A DNA stretch of 64,000 bases, from the NCBI GenBank assembly GCA_032629725.1, contig JAFEVB010000008.1:868001-932000 (forward strand), read 5' to 3'. Positions within the stretch are counted from its first letter, which is position 1. Every line of letters starts with the position of its first letter. Below the pieces are notes generated by a model. It made no database searches. It had not been told where the DNA came from and was given only the letters and a program-made list of their open reading frames with translations. This document shows positions 11,278-21,922 of this stretch, in pieces. This stretch comes from Gremmenia infestans (taxonomy: Eukaryota; Ascomycota; Leotiomycetes; Helotiales; Hamatocanthoscyphaceae). A program made the position numbers and the translations under genes.

Positions 11278-12004
11278 AGCCGCACAATCTCAGGCGCCAG
11301 CCCTACCCGCACCTGCCACAGATGTGCCAACGGTTTGTTGGGACGAAGATCATCAAACAGTCACTCTTCTTTCAGCTTCGCTAGCCAATACAATCCCCAA
11401 ACCACCGAGCCCTTTAATTCCTCCGACGTTTTGCGGAACACCGACATACCCAACCACAAGGATTATCTTCCCCCTCACTTCGGATCATCTAATTACTCTC
11501 GTCCAATACAATGTCCTTCGCGCCGCCATGACCAACCTGCGTCTCCTCTCAGCACTACACACTGTTCCCTCGGAATGCTCACAAGCTCTGCGAATCGTTC
11601 CTGCGCCCACCACCAACGCCACCACTTTTTCAGGGCCAGACCAACGCGTTCCTCCATCACTTGAACCCACTCCCCTTCAGCGCGCTGTCATACATGATAA
11701 GTGGATAAGTATCCTGCCCCATGCTGTCTGGAGAGACAATTGCATCCTGGCTGCTGGGACTTATGATTCAAATGACATGCGTCGTGATTTACTAGGTGGA
11801 CTCTGGGAAGGGTTCCCGGGATCTGAGAGTGAGCGAAGAGGCTTGATTGCTTGGTCAACGCCGTGGGAGATCAGTGGGTGGGAGGTCTCGGAAGGGTTTA
11901 TCGAGAAGTGGGGGTGGCTATTGAAGGGGTGTGAGGGAGTCATGGAGGCTACAAATCGATGGAGAGCGTTGAGGGGAGAGGAACCTGTTGTGATCGAAAT
12001 ATGA
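11268..12004 (+). pseudogene. DUF3425 (bZIP-type regulator) fragment lacking its DNA-binding exon
   Basis: The frame encodes the conserved C-terminal half of fungal AP-1-like bZIP regulators with DUF3425: an Ala/Pro-rich linker, then LVQYNVLRAAMTNLRLL, followed by PTPLQRAVIHDKWISILPHA and a C-terminal WEVSEGFIEKWGWLL block. The coding part appears to begin at an intron acceptor (CATTTCAACAG then GAAAGCGCAAAG, reading as the end of a basic region, xRKRKAAQ). In this family the basic region lies in the preceding exon. No such exon is present in the 1.2 kb upstream, which instead holds minus-strand ORFs and the SDR remnant. The in-frame ORF has no ATG near its 5' end. A distant first exon cannot be fully excluded. 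If it is expressed, it would be a regulator without DNA binding. Confidence 0.6.
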
Positions 12005-12937
12005 GTTTATCATCGGAAGGCATGTGTTTGAAGAGGTGCGTGTGTTGTCTGGACAATTCCCCACGAGGTGAGGGTCCAATTTCCCACAGTTTCACAGATA
12101 AAAGAGACTGAGTTCAGAAAACAGGGCTCCCTAGGTAGTTTTCATTGCCATGAACGTAAGGTCTGACGGAAATGTCGCAAAACTGAGAATTTTGAAAAAC
12201 TCTGGATTACAAATCAAAGCCACAATTACGAATTAATCTGGTCTAAAACAATTTGCAGAACTTCATGCACTTGCAAATTATGGGTGTCCAAAATCGACGT
12301 ATCACAAATAAGCCTTCGGCTCATATCTCGACGATGATCAATACGTTCGGAAAAAACCTCTATATATTAGCGTGGAATATTCTACGACGGCTTGCGAGAA
12401 AGTGGAAGCTGAAAATAGAATCAATAAAGCGACAAGATGTTGGGTTCTAAAAGAGATCACGAAAACGAGGATTGAAGACATGAAGTTGAACACAAAAGCC
12501 CTAGTCCAGATGGGAGCGCATCACATTACCTACCGGGCCCCGGTTACTTCTATGAAATATTTGGGCTGCTGAAGCCCACCACCACCTCCTTTCTTTCCGC
12601 TCTTATCAAAATCCACCTGTATGTTAGCATGTTAGCTATGATGCGGGCGTTCCGGATCATATATTAACGGCGACCACGACCGCCATGGCATTGCTCTTGC
12701 CCATAGTGTACACTGTAAGCTTAGGCGAAGCACCAAATGGGAAGGTACTGAAAAAGCACGTGGGAACGTGCAAGGGTGAATTATACTGCATGCAGTGAAT
12801 GGCGATAAGGTACAAGGGACACGCCGTGTTCCTGAACTGGTGAACTAGATGCCATCGCTTAAGAGATTTCTGCTTCTTTAAAAGAGCCTCTCAGACCCTG
12901 ACAAGTTCCATCAAGACGTCCATTTCGAAGCACCAAA
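12005..12937. other. intergenic and promoter of the phosphoesterase gene
   Basis: No gene is supported. A TTTAAAAG at about 12876-12883, roughly 55 bp before the downstream start codon, may act as a TATA-like element. Short frames at 12253-12572 show no recognisable features. Confidence 0.5.
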
Positions 12938-15306
12938 ATGAGGCTTTCAACTGTCCTTAGCGTAGCTGCCGCCGCCAGCTCTGCACTGGCCTGTGATTCT
13001 TGCTATGGTCCCTCATCTGCCGTCGTTCATGAACGCAATGTTCGACGAATGCAACCGGAAGCCAGCAATGCTACTTCTGGCCCGAAGAGTCGACTTGAAT
13101 GGGGTCAATTGAACTTCTTGCACACCGTAGGTCATCTATTCCATCATATGATCAAGACTTGAGCATTGACACTATCTAGACAGATACTCATGGTTGGCTT
13201 GAAGGACATCTCAAGGAGCAGAACTATGGTGCTGATTGGGGTGACTTTGTCTCGTTTTCCAGACACATGAAGCAAAAGGCAGGGAACCTAGGCGTTGATC
13301 TTTTGCTCGTTGACACTGGTATGTGACTTTCGGACTGCCTTGTATTTAACGACAAAGACTGACTACTTTGATGCCAAGGCGATCTCCACGATGGGAACGG
13401 ACTCAGTGATGCCGCTCTTCCTAATGGACTTCTGTCAAACCCCATATTTGAGCAGATTGAATATGACGTTCTCACCATTGGTACGTCGACCCGTTGAATT
13501 CACTTGTTTACTGACGGACATTAGGCAATCACGAGCTGTATTTGACCAACATTGCATATGAGGTAATACCTTATACTTTTTAATCTTTCCCTACAACGAT
13601 CTTCCAACCTGTTCTATTTTAGTTGTTTGTGGACATGATTCAAACATATTTTTGCCTCTCGACTTAATTGCCTAGAATAATCTGACGGAAGAAACAGACC
13701 TATCAAAATTTCAGTAAGGTCTGGGGCGACAAGTATGTCACTTCGAATGTCCAGATCTACAACCCGGCTACATCTCAGTTCGAGTACATCGGATCAAAGT
13801 ACCGCTACTTCACAACTCCTCATGGTAAGTCGTGTCTCCCGATACACACCCGGCCAAGCTAACTAAATGGGTCTAGGTCTTCGGATCATGACATTTGGCG
13901 TTCTCTTTGATTTCACAGGCAACTCAAATGTCTCAAAAGTCATCAAGGCTGCAGACCTGGTACAGCAGCAATGGTTTTTGGATGCAGTCAATTTCTCAGA
14001 GCCTGTTGACTTGTTTCTTCTAATTGGTCATAACCCCATCCATGGTTCTGGGTCTACTTTTGGTCTCATTCATGATACCATCAGAAATTTGCGTCCGAAT
14101 ACACCCATTCAAGCATTCGGTGGGCACACACACATCAGAGATTTCACAGTCTATGATGACAAGAGCACTGGTCTAGAGTCTGGTATGTCCTGGATCCTAT
14201 CCATTTTGTCGCCATTCTAACTCCTTGCAGGGCGGTATTGTGAGACTCTTGGGTGGCTATCGATGTCTGGGATCAACTCTTCAACTTTCAACGGCAATTG
14301 TAAACCTCGTGGTGTCGCCAATCCAACACGGAAAGCTACCAACACATCCACATCCGGCCTTGTTTACTCCCGGAGATATCTGGACTGGAACCGACTGACA
14401 TTCGAGTACCATGCCACCAACTCCCAGGATAGCACTTTCGATTACCACAGCGGTTTGAGAGTTTCAGGCGATATTACGGATGTTCGGAAGAAGCAGAACC
14501 TCACGTCCCTCTACGGTTGTGCACCTGCAACCTGGTGCCAATCCTGCCAACCCTTTGAATCTGCTGGAAACATCTTCAGCCTCGTAGAAACTGCTCTCGG
14601 GGCTACTGTGATCAATGCTTCTCGATCTTCCATTCCTCGATACATCATCCTGAACACTGGATCGATCCGATTCGATCTCGTCAAAGGGCCTTTCACATAT
14701 GATGATAGTTTTATCGTTAGTCCTTTCACCGATGCCTTTCAGTATATTGCCAACGTCCCTTACCACATGGCGCACAAAGTCCTCGCTAGTCTCAACGATG
14801 CCACCTTGCCAGACAAGCGTAACTCAGCTGGCTCAACCTGGGGTTCTATGCCCCTCGTAGTCGAGAGAGACTCCTGCCTCGACCCCACTGTTGGTCTTAT
14901 ATCCGGAACTACGGGCGAGCTCAAGACACGCGGTATCTCTCGACGCCAAACGGTCGGTCCAGGATATACCACCACCGACGCCTTCGGCACAGATGGGGAT
15001 GACACAGTCCACTCCAAGATCGCCTCGTATTCGCAACCTAACTATGTACAAGGCAACGCTTCCTTCCCTGTCGATGGCACTACGCCAGCTACTGTTGATG
15101 TGATATTCCTTGATTACTTTGCCAGCAACGTTGTTACTGTCCTGAACGCCATGGGTGCAAATTATACCTCGGCCGATCGAAGCTACTACCTGGACCAAAG
15201 CTTTACTACGCAGAGCTACCTGCCTGAGTATGCCAAGTTGAATTGGCAGGCCAATGTGCCAAATTGTCCAGTGGGACAAGGTGTTGGATTCAGCAGTAAG
15301 GCTTGA
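12938..15306 (+). CDS. secreted calcineurin-like phosphoesterase / 5'-nucleotidase (Smn1/YHR202W type)
   Basis: A binuclear metallophosphoesterase with a signal peptide, probably acting on nucleotides in the vacuole or outside the cell. Seven exons (12938-13126, 13180-13318, 13379-13480, 13525-13562, 13698-13824, 13877-14182, 14231-15306) join in phase to 658 residues. Residues 1-18 form a signal peptide (RLSTVLSVAAAASSALA). The metallophosphatase motifs appear in order: DTHGWL, GDLHDGNGLSD, GNHE, LIGHNP and GGHTHIRDF. The long C-terminal exon corresponds to the 5'-nucleotidase C-terminal region, and contains cysteine-rich CAPATWCQSCQPFE and several N-glycosylation sites. The arrangement matches yeast YHR202W (Smn1), a putative nucleotidase. 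The substrate is inferred. All introns have good sites, and the gene appears intact. Confidence 0.85.
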
Positions 15307-16307
15307 GATGTAAAGATGGAATGTAGTTATGCCATCCGCTGCTACTCTATAAAAACAATGTAATATACCCGCAGCATCAATCGCACTACTCTCGTGATTT
15401 AGCTATCTACTAAAATCTCAGCTCATTTCGAAAGATTTAAATGCAACATAACCCTACTCCTAAAAGGTCAAAGTTATTCTCATCCATCGATGTTGGCTCA
15501 AAGAAATACGTCCTGTGAGGGCGGACAGGCGAGCGGATGATGATTTCGCAAGAACGTATGGATTCTCTGAAGATTAGTAAGCCCTGCTCTCTCTCGATAA
15601 AAGCACCATTCATGCCAAGTTCTTTCGCCTGGAAAGTCCTGTCTCCTTACCCCACCCACACTTGCCCCATGGGGTTTCAAGCCCGACCTCTCGGCCGTTC
15701 TATCGGTTATGCCTGGCAACACCCTCCTTTTCCTTTCCTCTATTTTGTTCTTTATATATCGCCAAAAGAAGTGCGGTCCGATTGAGGTCCCGAATATGCT
15801 TATTTGACTGTGAGTTTTCTCCCGAGGCAGCTGCCCCTCCCCGCACCTGAGCGCTGTGTGATTTAAAAGTCACGGCCAGCATTGGGTAAATGTAAATGCC
15901 GAGCTATGGTGTATATTGCTGCAATATATTTACGAGGATTATTACTAGGATTACATTATATCCAGCCCTCTGGACTTCCGTACGCTTCTTCACACACCTA
16001 ATTCAGTGGCATATACTTCCGGTATGCGACTTCCTACTGAGAGCTTGTTCCTCCGGAATGGCTCTTCCCTCTTGAAAAGTCGCTTGAGAAGGCGAGGTTA
16101 GAGTCTGGCCGACATAGTTCCTTGGATTATATCAAGTTCTCGGACAATACCCTCTATTTTTAGTCAAGCAATGCAGTTTTCAATTGGTCTCTCCGTATTC
16201 GGTCACTTGTATACACTGAGCGTCTGAAAAACAGCAATATAAAGTTAACTCAGTTCTCCCAGATTATCTCTTCAGATGATCTAATACTGTGATCTCTTCA
16301 TATCGCT
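15307..16307. other. intergenic, nothing recognised
   Basis: One kilobase between the phosphoesterase and the amylase remnant. CT-rich and AT-rich stretches only; the short overlapping frames on both strands at 15500-15880 show no conserved features. An ATATAAAG at about 16237-16244 could be the old TATA box of the amylase gene. Confidence 0.5.
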
Positions 16308-18902
16308 ATGGTCTTGTTTTCTTCCATCAGGCTGATTAAGCAGCTTTCGGTAGCTGTTCTAGCATTCGCCATCTTCATCTATGCATTACCAGTGGAAAAA
16401 CGAGCGACGCAGATTTCATTGATAAACTACAACTTCTCTGAGAACGTACTGTCTGGTTCAATCAATGTAAGTCATTCCAGTATTACCATGACCACTGCCT
16501 AATCTTGTCGTCTATAGATACAGAATATTGCCTTTTCAAAGGTAGTCACTCTCGTGTATGCCATGGGCAATACTTGGAGCGCCTCACAGAGTATATCTGC
16601 AAGCTACTCTGCTGCTGGGTCAAGTGGTTATGAAACATGGGGTTTCTCGGGGACTGCAGCCGGCGCAACCCAATTCTATGTAAGTTATGATGTTAGCGGA
16701 AATTCGTAAGTTCTTGAGATCCTCTGTACACACTCTCCAACCTGACTGAATTTGAGATACTATGATTCTGGGAATTCCGTGAACTACCAGATATGTTCTA
16801 CTTCATTCTCTACCACGAGCACTTCCAAGACTTCAACAAGCTCGTCAACTTTTACAACTCCGATTACCTCACCTTCATCTACAGTTACCGTCGTTGGAAC
16901 CGGAGCTGTTTCGCCCAGCATACCACCACCAATCATTCCCACGTCAATCCCCAGCGAAAGCCCCGCTACTGCACCAAGCGGGTGTGGGAACTGGAATGGA
17001 GGAGATAGCTGCCCCTCAGACAGTGTATCCTCGTTCACATCTTCAGCCGAACAACGTCGATGGCAGACTCCACCACAAGGAGGTCCAGCTTACGATCCTA
17101 GCTTTGGAGCATACCGTGACCTTGTCGGGTATGCCGACATCCAGTACAGTGCCGCTCGGACAGCTGCAGCAGTCGTAATTGACGCTGCTTCGAGAACTAG
17201 AGAGACTCTGGCGTACTCTTTCAATGGAGAAACCGCGTCTTCTAGCAACGTCTACCAAGTCACTGCTAGCTTTGCAACTTCTCTTTCGATGACAATTTCT
17301 ACATCCAGAGGCAAGACTTTGACTTTAGACCTGATCATCTTCATCTGGCAAAGCGCATCTCTCACTGCTGCACAAAGCTCCTTCCAAAGTGGTCAGAAGG
17401 GAGGAATCGCTGAGCTATTTGGCTGGCCGTGGGTGGATGTCGGCAAAGAATGTGCCTTTTTGGGCAAAGCTGGTTATATGGGAGTGAAGATTTGGCCTCC
17501 GAATGAGCATGTGTGGGGTTCAAACTATGTACGCGCATACTCAGGTCTTAAAACCCTACATCCCGGCTAATATTATGAAACAGTACGAAACTAACAAGCA
17601 ATTTCGCCCGTGATATATCGTCTACTAGCCTGTTAGCTACCAACTACGTTCTCGAAGTGGTATCCGAGACGAGCTTCGAGCAATGATCCAAGCCTGCCGG
17701 ACAGCAGGCGTTCGAGTCCACGCAGATACTGTGGTAAATCACATGGTTGGGCAAGGAACGGATATCCAGAATCATCAGAACACAGATTGTTCTACATATA
17801 CCGGTCATAATGCCACAGCAGGATCTCCATACTTCACATCTGCCAACACCTATCTCATCAACCCGCAAACAAACACAAGGCCGACACTCGAACTTCCAGC
17901 GGTTCCTTACGGTCCAACAGACTTCCATTGTGAACGCTCAATCAGTTCTTGGACCGACATGAATCAAGTCACGAAAGGATGGCTCGTAGGACTCACAGAT
18001 CTCAATACCGAGAAACCATACACACAAGTTCGCATTGCAAGCTACGTCGTAGATCTGCTCTCTATCGGCTTCAGTGGCCTTCGCTTTGACGCCGCCAAGC
18101 ATATCGGACCGTCCTCCATCGCAGCCATCTTCGCAATAGTGAAGAAGAAGATGGGAGGCAGTATGCCAGGAGATTACATCTCCTGGCTAGAAGTCAATCT
18201 CGGCGGCGAGTCATCAGTGCTTGCTTGTGATGGTGGTATTGATAGCTGGTACACAAATTTCAGCACCATACTGACTAATAATGGCTTCACAGCGGATGAG
18301 ATAAGTCAGATCAAGATTTGGAGTTCTGATTATCCGAAGGAAATGCCGATATTTGGGAATTGGGTGATTACTGCTAGTAGATTTGCAACTCAGAATGATG
18401 ACCATGATCAGCAAAGCTCTGTGCGTGCCCCCTTCCTCTTGATTGCGGATGATATACTGATGCTTGATTTAGGGCTCTTCGTCACGAGACATGCAAGACA
18501 AAGTCTCTGTTCTGACCAACGACAAAGACCCTGCTAAGCACCGAGCATTGAAGTCCAACTCTTCTCCCGTACGGACGCAGACTGGTGGATCAAACTCGTC
18601 CTTTCGTCCTATGAGTTCATGACTGCTGGTGGCTCCGGATTTCCTGATGGCTTGAGCGACTGCTCGTTGTATACAGGTAGTCAGGGAGCGAGCGGGTGTT
18701 GGGTGTGCCGACAGATACTGCCTATGTGGACAACAGCTGTGGGTACACGATGGTGGAAGGGAAGTACACAAGAGTTCATAGAGATCTGAGTATTATCAAT
18801 GCGATGAGGGCTTGGGTGGGACTGGCTAGTACTACTGCGGACGCTTTGGGGATCCCGGGTGCGTACACCTTTATGTTTACTATTACTCAACTCAGTCACT
18901 AA
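16308..18902 (+). pseudogene. alpha-amylase with N-terminal CBM21 starch-binding domain, inactivated
   Basis: The first exons are intact: a signal/anchor peptide, then a CBM21 starch-binding domain (ending SGNSYYDSGNSVNYQI), a Ser/Thr-rich linker and the start of a GH13 catalytic domain (ELFGWPWVDVGKECAFLGKA, GVKIWPPNEHVWGSNY). Introns at about 16467-16517, 16706-16758 and 17529-17583 splice well. After the third intron the conserved block RPWY..YQPVSYQLRSR carries TGA at 17611 in place of Trp and TAG at 17626 in place of Gln, both in frame. The frame then continues with the catalytic residues (GLRFDAAKH, SWLEVN, NDDHD). One-base shifts near 18548 and near 18696 break the C-terminus (HRA|EVQLF and SGC|VGVPTDTAY). 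Four independent lesions make a working enzyme very unlikely. It was a secreted starch-degrading enzyme, a family common in saprotrophic and plant-associated fungi. Confidence 0.88.
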
Positions 18903-19308
18903 GCGAAATAGAAAGGGGGTGAATTTAAGAGGAAAATTCGGGGTATTCATAACATCTTCATAGTTATTAAAAGAAATTTTTAATTTCTATACTCTACCAA
19001 CCTGATTAAGGTATTGGTAATAGCACACTCGATGAACAAGACAATCAGACTCTTGTAGAGCCCATCTCATCTTAGGGGTGTAAATAAAGCTAAGCCCAAT
19101 AGGATCGTCGCTTACTTCCCCGCCGGCCGAATGTTCTCCTATCAGCATTACACATCATTTTATCGTAGCCTCCTCGGCATTCATCCATGATAGCTTCCAG
19201 GCCCAGCCAGCCCAGGTTCCCCCCCATTCTCGAGCTAAACATTGCCCGCCATGTCTTCCCTCAGATCACCATCTCGCCCTCAAATGCTAAGTTGCGCCAT
19301 TACTGACC
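18903..19308. other. promoter region of the Zn2Cys6 gene
   Basis: No gene. A CT-rich leader with several short upstream open frames precedes the start codon at 19309. AT-rich DNA around 18960-19000 may hold the end of the amylase remnant's 3' region. Confidence 0.5.
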
Positions 19309-21461
19309 ATGGATGACAATCCGCGGCCCTCGAAACGAGCAAGGAAGTCTTGTGAACGTTGCAGAGCACGGAAGCAGAAATGCCACGGCTTTCCTGTCTG
19401 CGAAAACTGCGCGCATGCGAAGGAGGAGTGCATACAGCCTCCCTCTGCCATTGAGGAATACAACAGGTAAGCCACCGCGCGTTCAGAGTGGGATAAAAGC
19501 TGAATATTTGAAGTGGTCCGAACCAGGCTCTTCTAGAGCGTATTGCCTGTCTCGAAGCTCAATTGGCAGCATATGCAGAGGCGGCTCCGCCTAAAATCGA
19601 TACGCCCCCATTCAACACCCCGCAGGCGGTGTCGCCGAGTTCATCAGAGAATGAGCGAAGAAAGAACAATATTGCCGATATCGTGGGGTTTCTGAGTCTC
19701 GGAGGGGATGGAGCATACGTCGGATCCTCATCGGGATTCGCACTCGCAACAAATCTGGGACAGATGGTACAAGCAACAGTATGGAACAAAGCACTTGCAT
19801 CTACCGTTAGCCAGAGTCAGCCCAAGGCAATGACGATTGCGGATCTGAGAAGGAACAGCGCTAAACCGCCGAACGATGATATGGGAGATCGGATTCTAGA
19901 AGCATATTTCACTAGGGTCCATCTGCGATATCCCTTTTTGGATCCGTCAGATATTAGGCAACGACATGCGAATCGATTTTCGCAGAGCAACTTGACTCCC
20001 CAGGATCAATATGGCACTTTCAAAATATATATGATATATGCAATTGGGGCTACGATGTTGAGATTGACGGAGCAATATGACTATACGCCCCCAGAGAATT
20101 TCTTCATGACAGCCCTACAATACATATCAGCTGCAAGAGAATCTCACTCGGTCCACAATATCGAGGCAATGACCCTTCTCGTCCTATACAACCTCCGATC
20201 TGCCTCCAATTCTGGTATCTGGTACATGATTGGGCTGGCTATTAGAACGTGCATTGATTTGGGCCTCCACCGGGAAGCATATTACCATAATGTTGCACCA
20301 TACGAAGGGCAATTGAGACGAAGATTGTTCTGGACGGTGTATTTTCTGGAACGAGTCATAGCAGTTTCTCTCGGGCGACCTTATAGCATAGCAGATCGAG
20401 ACATTGATGCCCAAATGCCCCTGGAAATCGACGATACAGTTAGAGATGACAGTATTATTGCACAAAAGTTAGCTGTACCTGCCTCTCCAACCTTCCAACC
20501 ATCCCGCACATCGTCGAACATCACCCTAGGAATCCAGTGCTTCCGCCTAAAGCGCCTAGAATCCCACATTCAAGAAACAATCTACAGAGTTGACCGGCCC
20601 ATCGCTAGCCTCGTCTCCGAAATCGACCCCATCCTCAAAATGCTCGAAGACTGGCACCAAGCTCTCCCACCCTCTACCCCCTACGAGCAGGACTATCTCG
20701 GAATGCACTACCAAAAAGCCGTGCGCCTCCTCCTCCAACCCTTCCTTAGCATCCTGCCCCCAGCCGACGCCCGCATAGCCCGCTGCCTCCACGCCTCGGG
20801 CCAACTCTGCCAGATCTTCAAACGCCTGCACCAGCGGGACTCCTACGGCCACTCCTTCATCGGCCTACACTCCGTTTTCATAGCAGGCGTAACAATGTGC
20901 TACTGCCTGTTCATTACGCCCTCCCTCTGGACATTCAGCGTCTCCAACGACCTGCGAGCCTGCTCGTCCGCGCTGTTCGTCATGGCGGAACGCACGCCGG
21001 TCGTGAAGAAATACCGCGATGCGCTGGAGAATGTCATTGGCGCTACAATGGAATTCCTTGCCCAGATCCCACCACCGAATCCGAATCCGAATCCGAATCA
21101 GGATCCCACCCCATCCTCCCCTGCCCAAACACACCATTCGCTTGCGCGGGAACCCCAGCTAAATAATATCAATGCCTCTCCACCTGCTTTCTCAGGAGCC
21201 GCGCAAGAAAGCTATGTCCGTGCTTCGTCCAAGATGGGAGAATACACGGCCTCGTTGAAAGAGAGTGAGGGGCCGGATTTTCCCCATATGTACGAGGCGC
21301 AGACGAGTCCTGTTTCGAATGGGCGGTGGGAGGGACGGCATGGCGAGTTGGGACAGATGGATGCGGAGTGGTTGCTGGGTCTGTGTGAGGGGGATGGGGA
21401 TGGGTTTAATCTGCAGATGCTCAATGAGATGATGAGGTTTGAACCGAGTTTGGGGGCTTGA
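19309..21461 (+). CDS. Zn2Cys6 transcription factor with fungal-specific domain
   Basis: A nuclear DNA-binding regulator. Two exons (19309-19466, 19514-21461) give 701 residues. The binuclear zinc cluster is complete at about residues 14-40, with the six cysteines spaced C-x2-C-x6-C-x5-C-x2-C-x6-C (CERC, KC, VC, ENC, EC). The intron interrupts the linker; using the acceptor TTTGAAG restores a short leucine-rich coiled coil (QALLERIACLEAQLAAY) for dimerisation. The middle contains the fungal transcription factor domain (RVHLRYPFLDP, YMIGLAIRTCIDLGLHR, LRRRLFWTVYFLERVIAVSLG). The C-terminus has a short Pro-Asn tandem repeat (about 21077-21100) in a low-complexity, probably activating tail. Its targets are unknown. 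It lies next to the amylase remnant, but Zn2Cys6 genes often do not regulate their neighbours. Confidence 0.9.
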
Positions 21462-21922
21462 GAATTTGGAACCAGATCGGACCGGATCGGGTTGTAAGAA
21501 CCAAAAGTTTGTAAGGGTTTAGCTGTAGTATTGGCAGTGTATATGCTTGAATTCTTAATGCATTTACAGCTCTGGCGGTCCACTTTATGGAAACCGCACA
21601 AACCCCCGGGTGAAGAGCGGTATCGAAAATTTGACGAGGGCTTTCAGATAGGATCTTAGCACCTGCGGAAAGATTGAAAGATTGAAAGATTGATCGCAGT
21701 AAGAATACCAGTGCTAATAGACAGTTCTCAAGATACTGCGGGAAATGTTATAAATGAATGGCATTATGTTTAATGACAAAGCTATCGAAGCCCATTCGAC
21801 CATCCAGTCTTGGTGATCTAGTCATCGCGACCAACCAAATCCAAGCTAAAGATAGCTGCTCTCAGAATCCAATCCCCCCACGCCTGAATAGCTCAATCCA
21901 AACACCAAACCCAATTCACACC
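21462..21922. other. converging 3' ends with short tandem repeat
   Basis: 3' UTR space between the Zn2Cys6 gene and the disordered-protein gene on the other strand. It contains a perfect three-copy 8-mer repeat at 21668-21691 (unit GAAAGATT). No gene is supported. Confidence 0.6.

Noticed and set aside
16308..18902. RIP as the sole cause of amylase decay
   Set aside because: Only two G:C to A:T stops are seen, just one in CpA context, and the frameshifts are not explained by RIP; the surrounding sequence is not AT-enriched to the eye.
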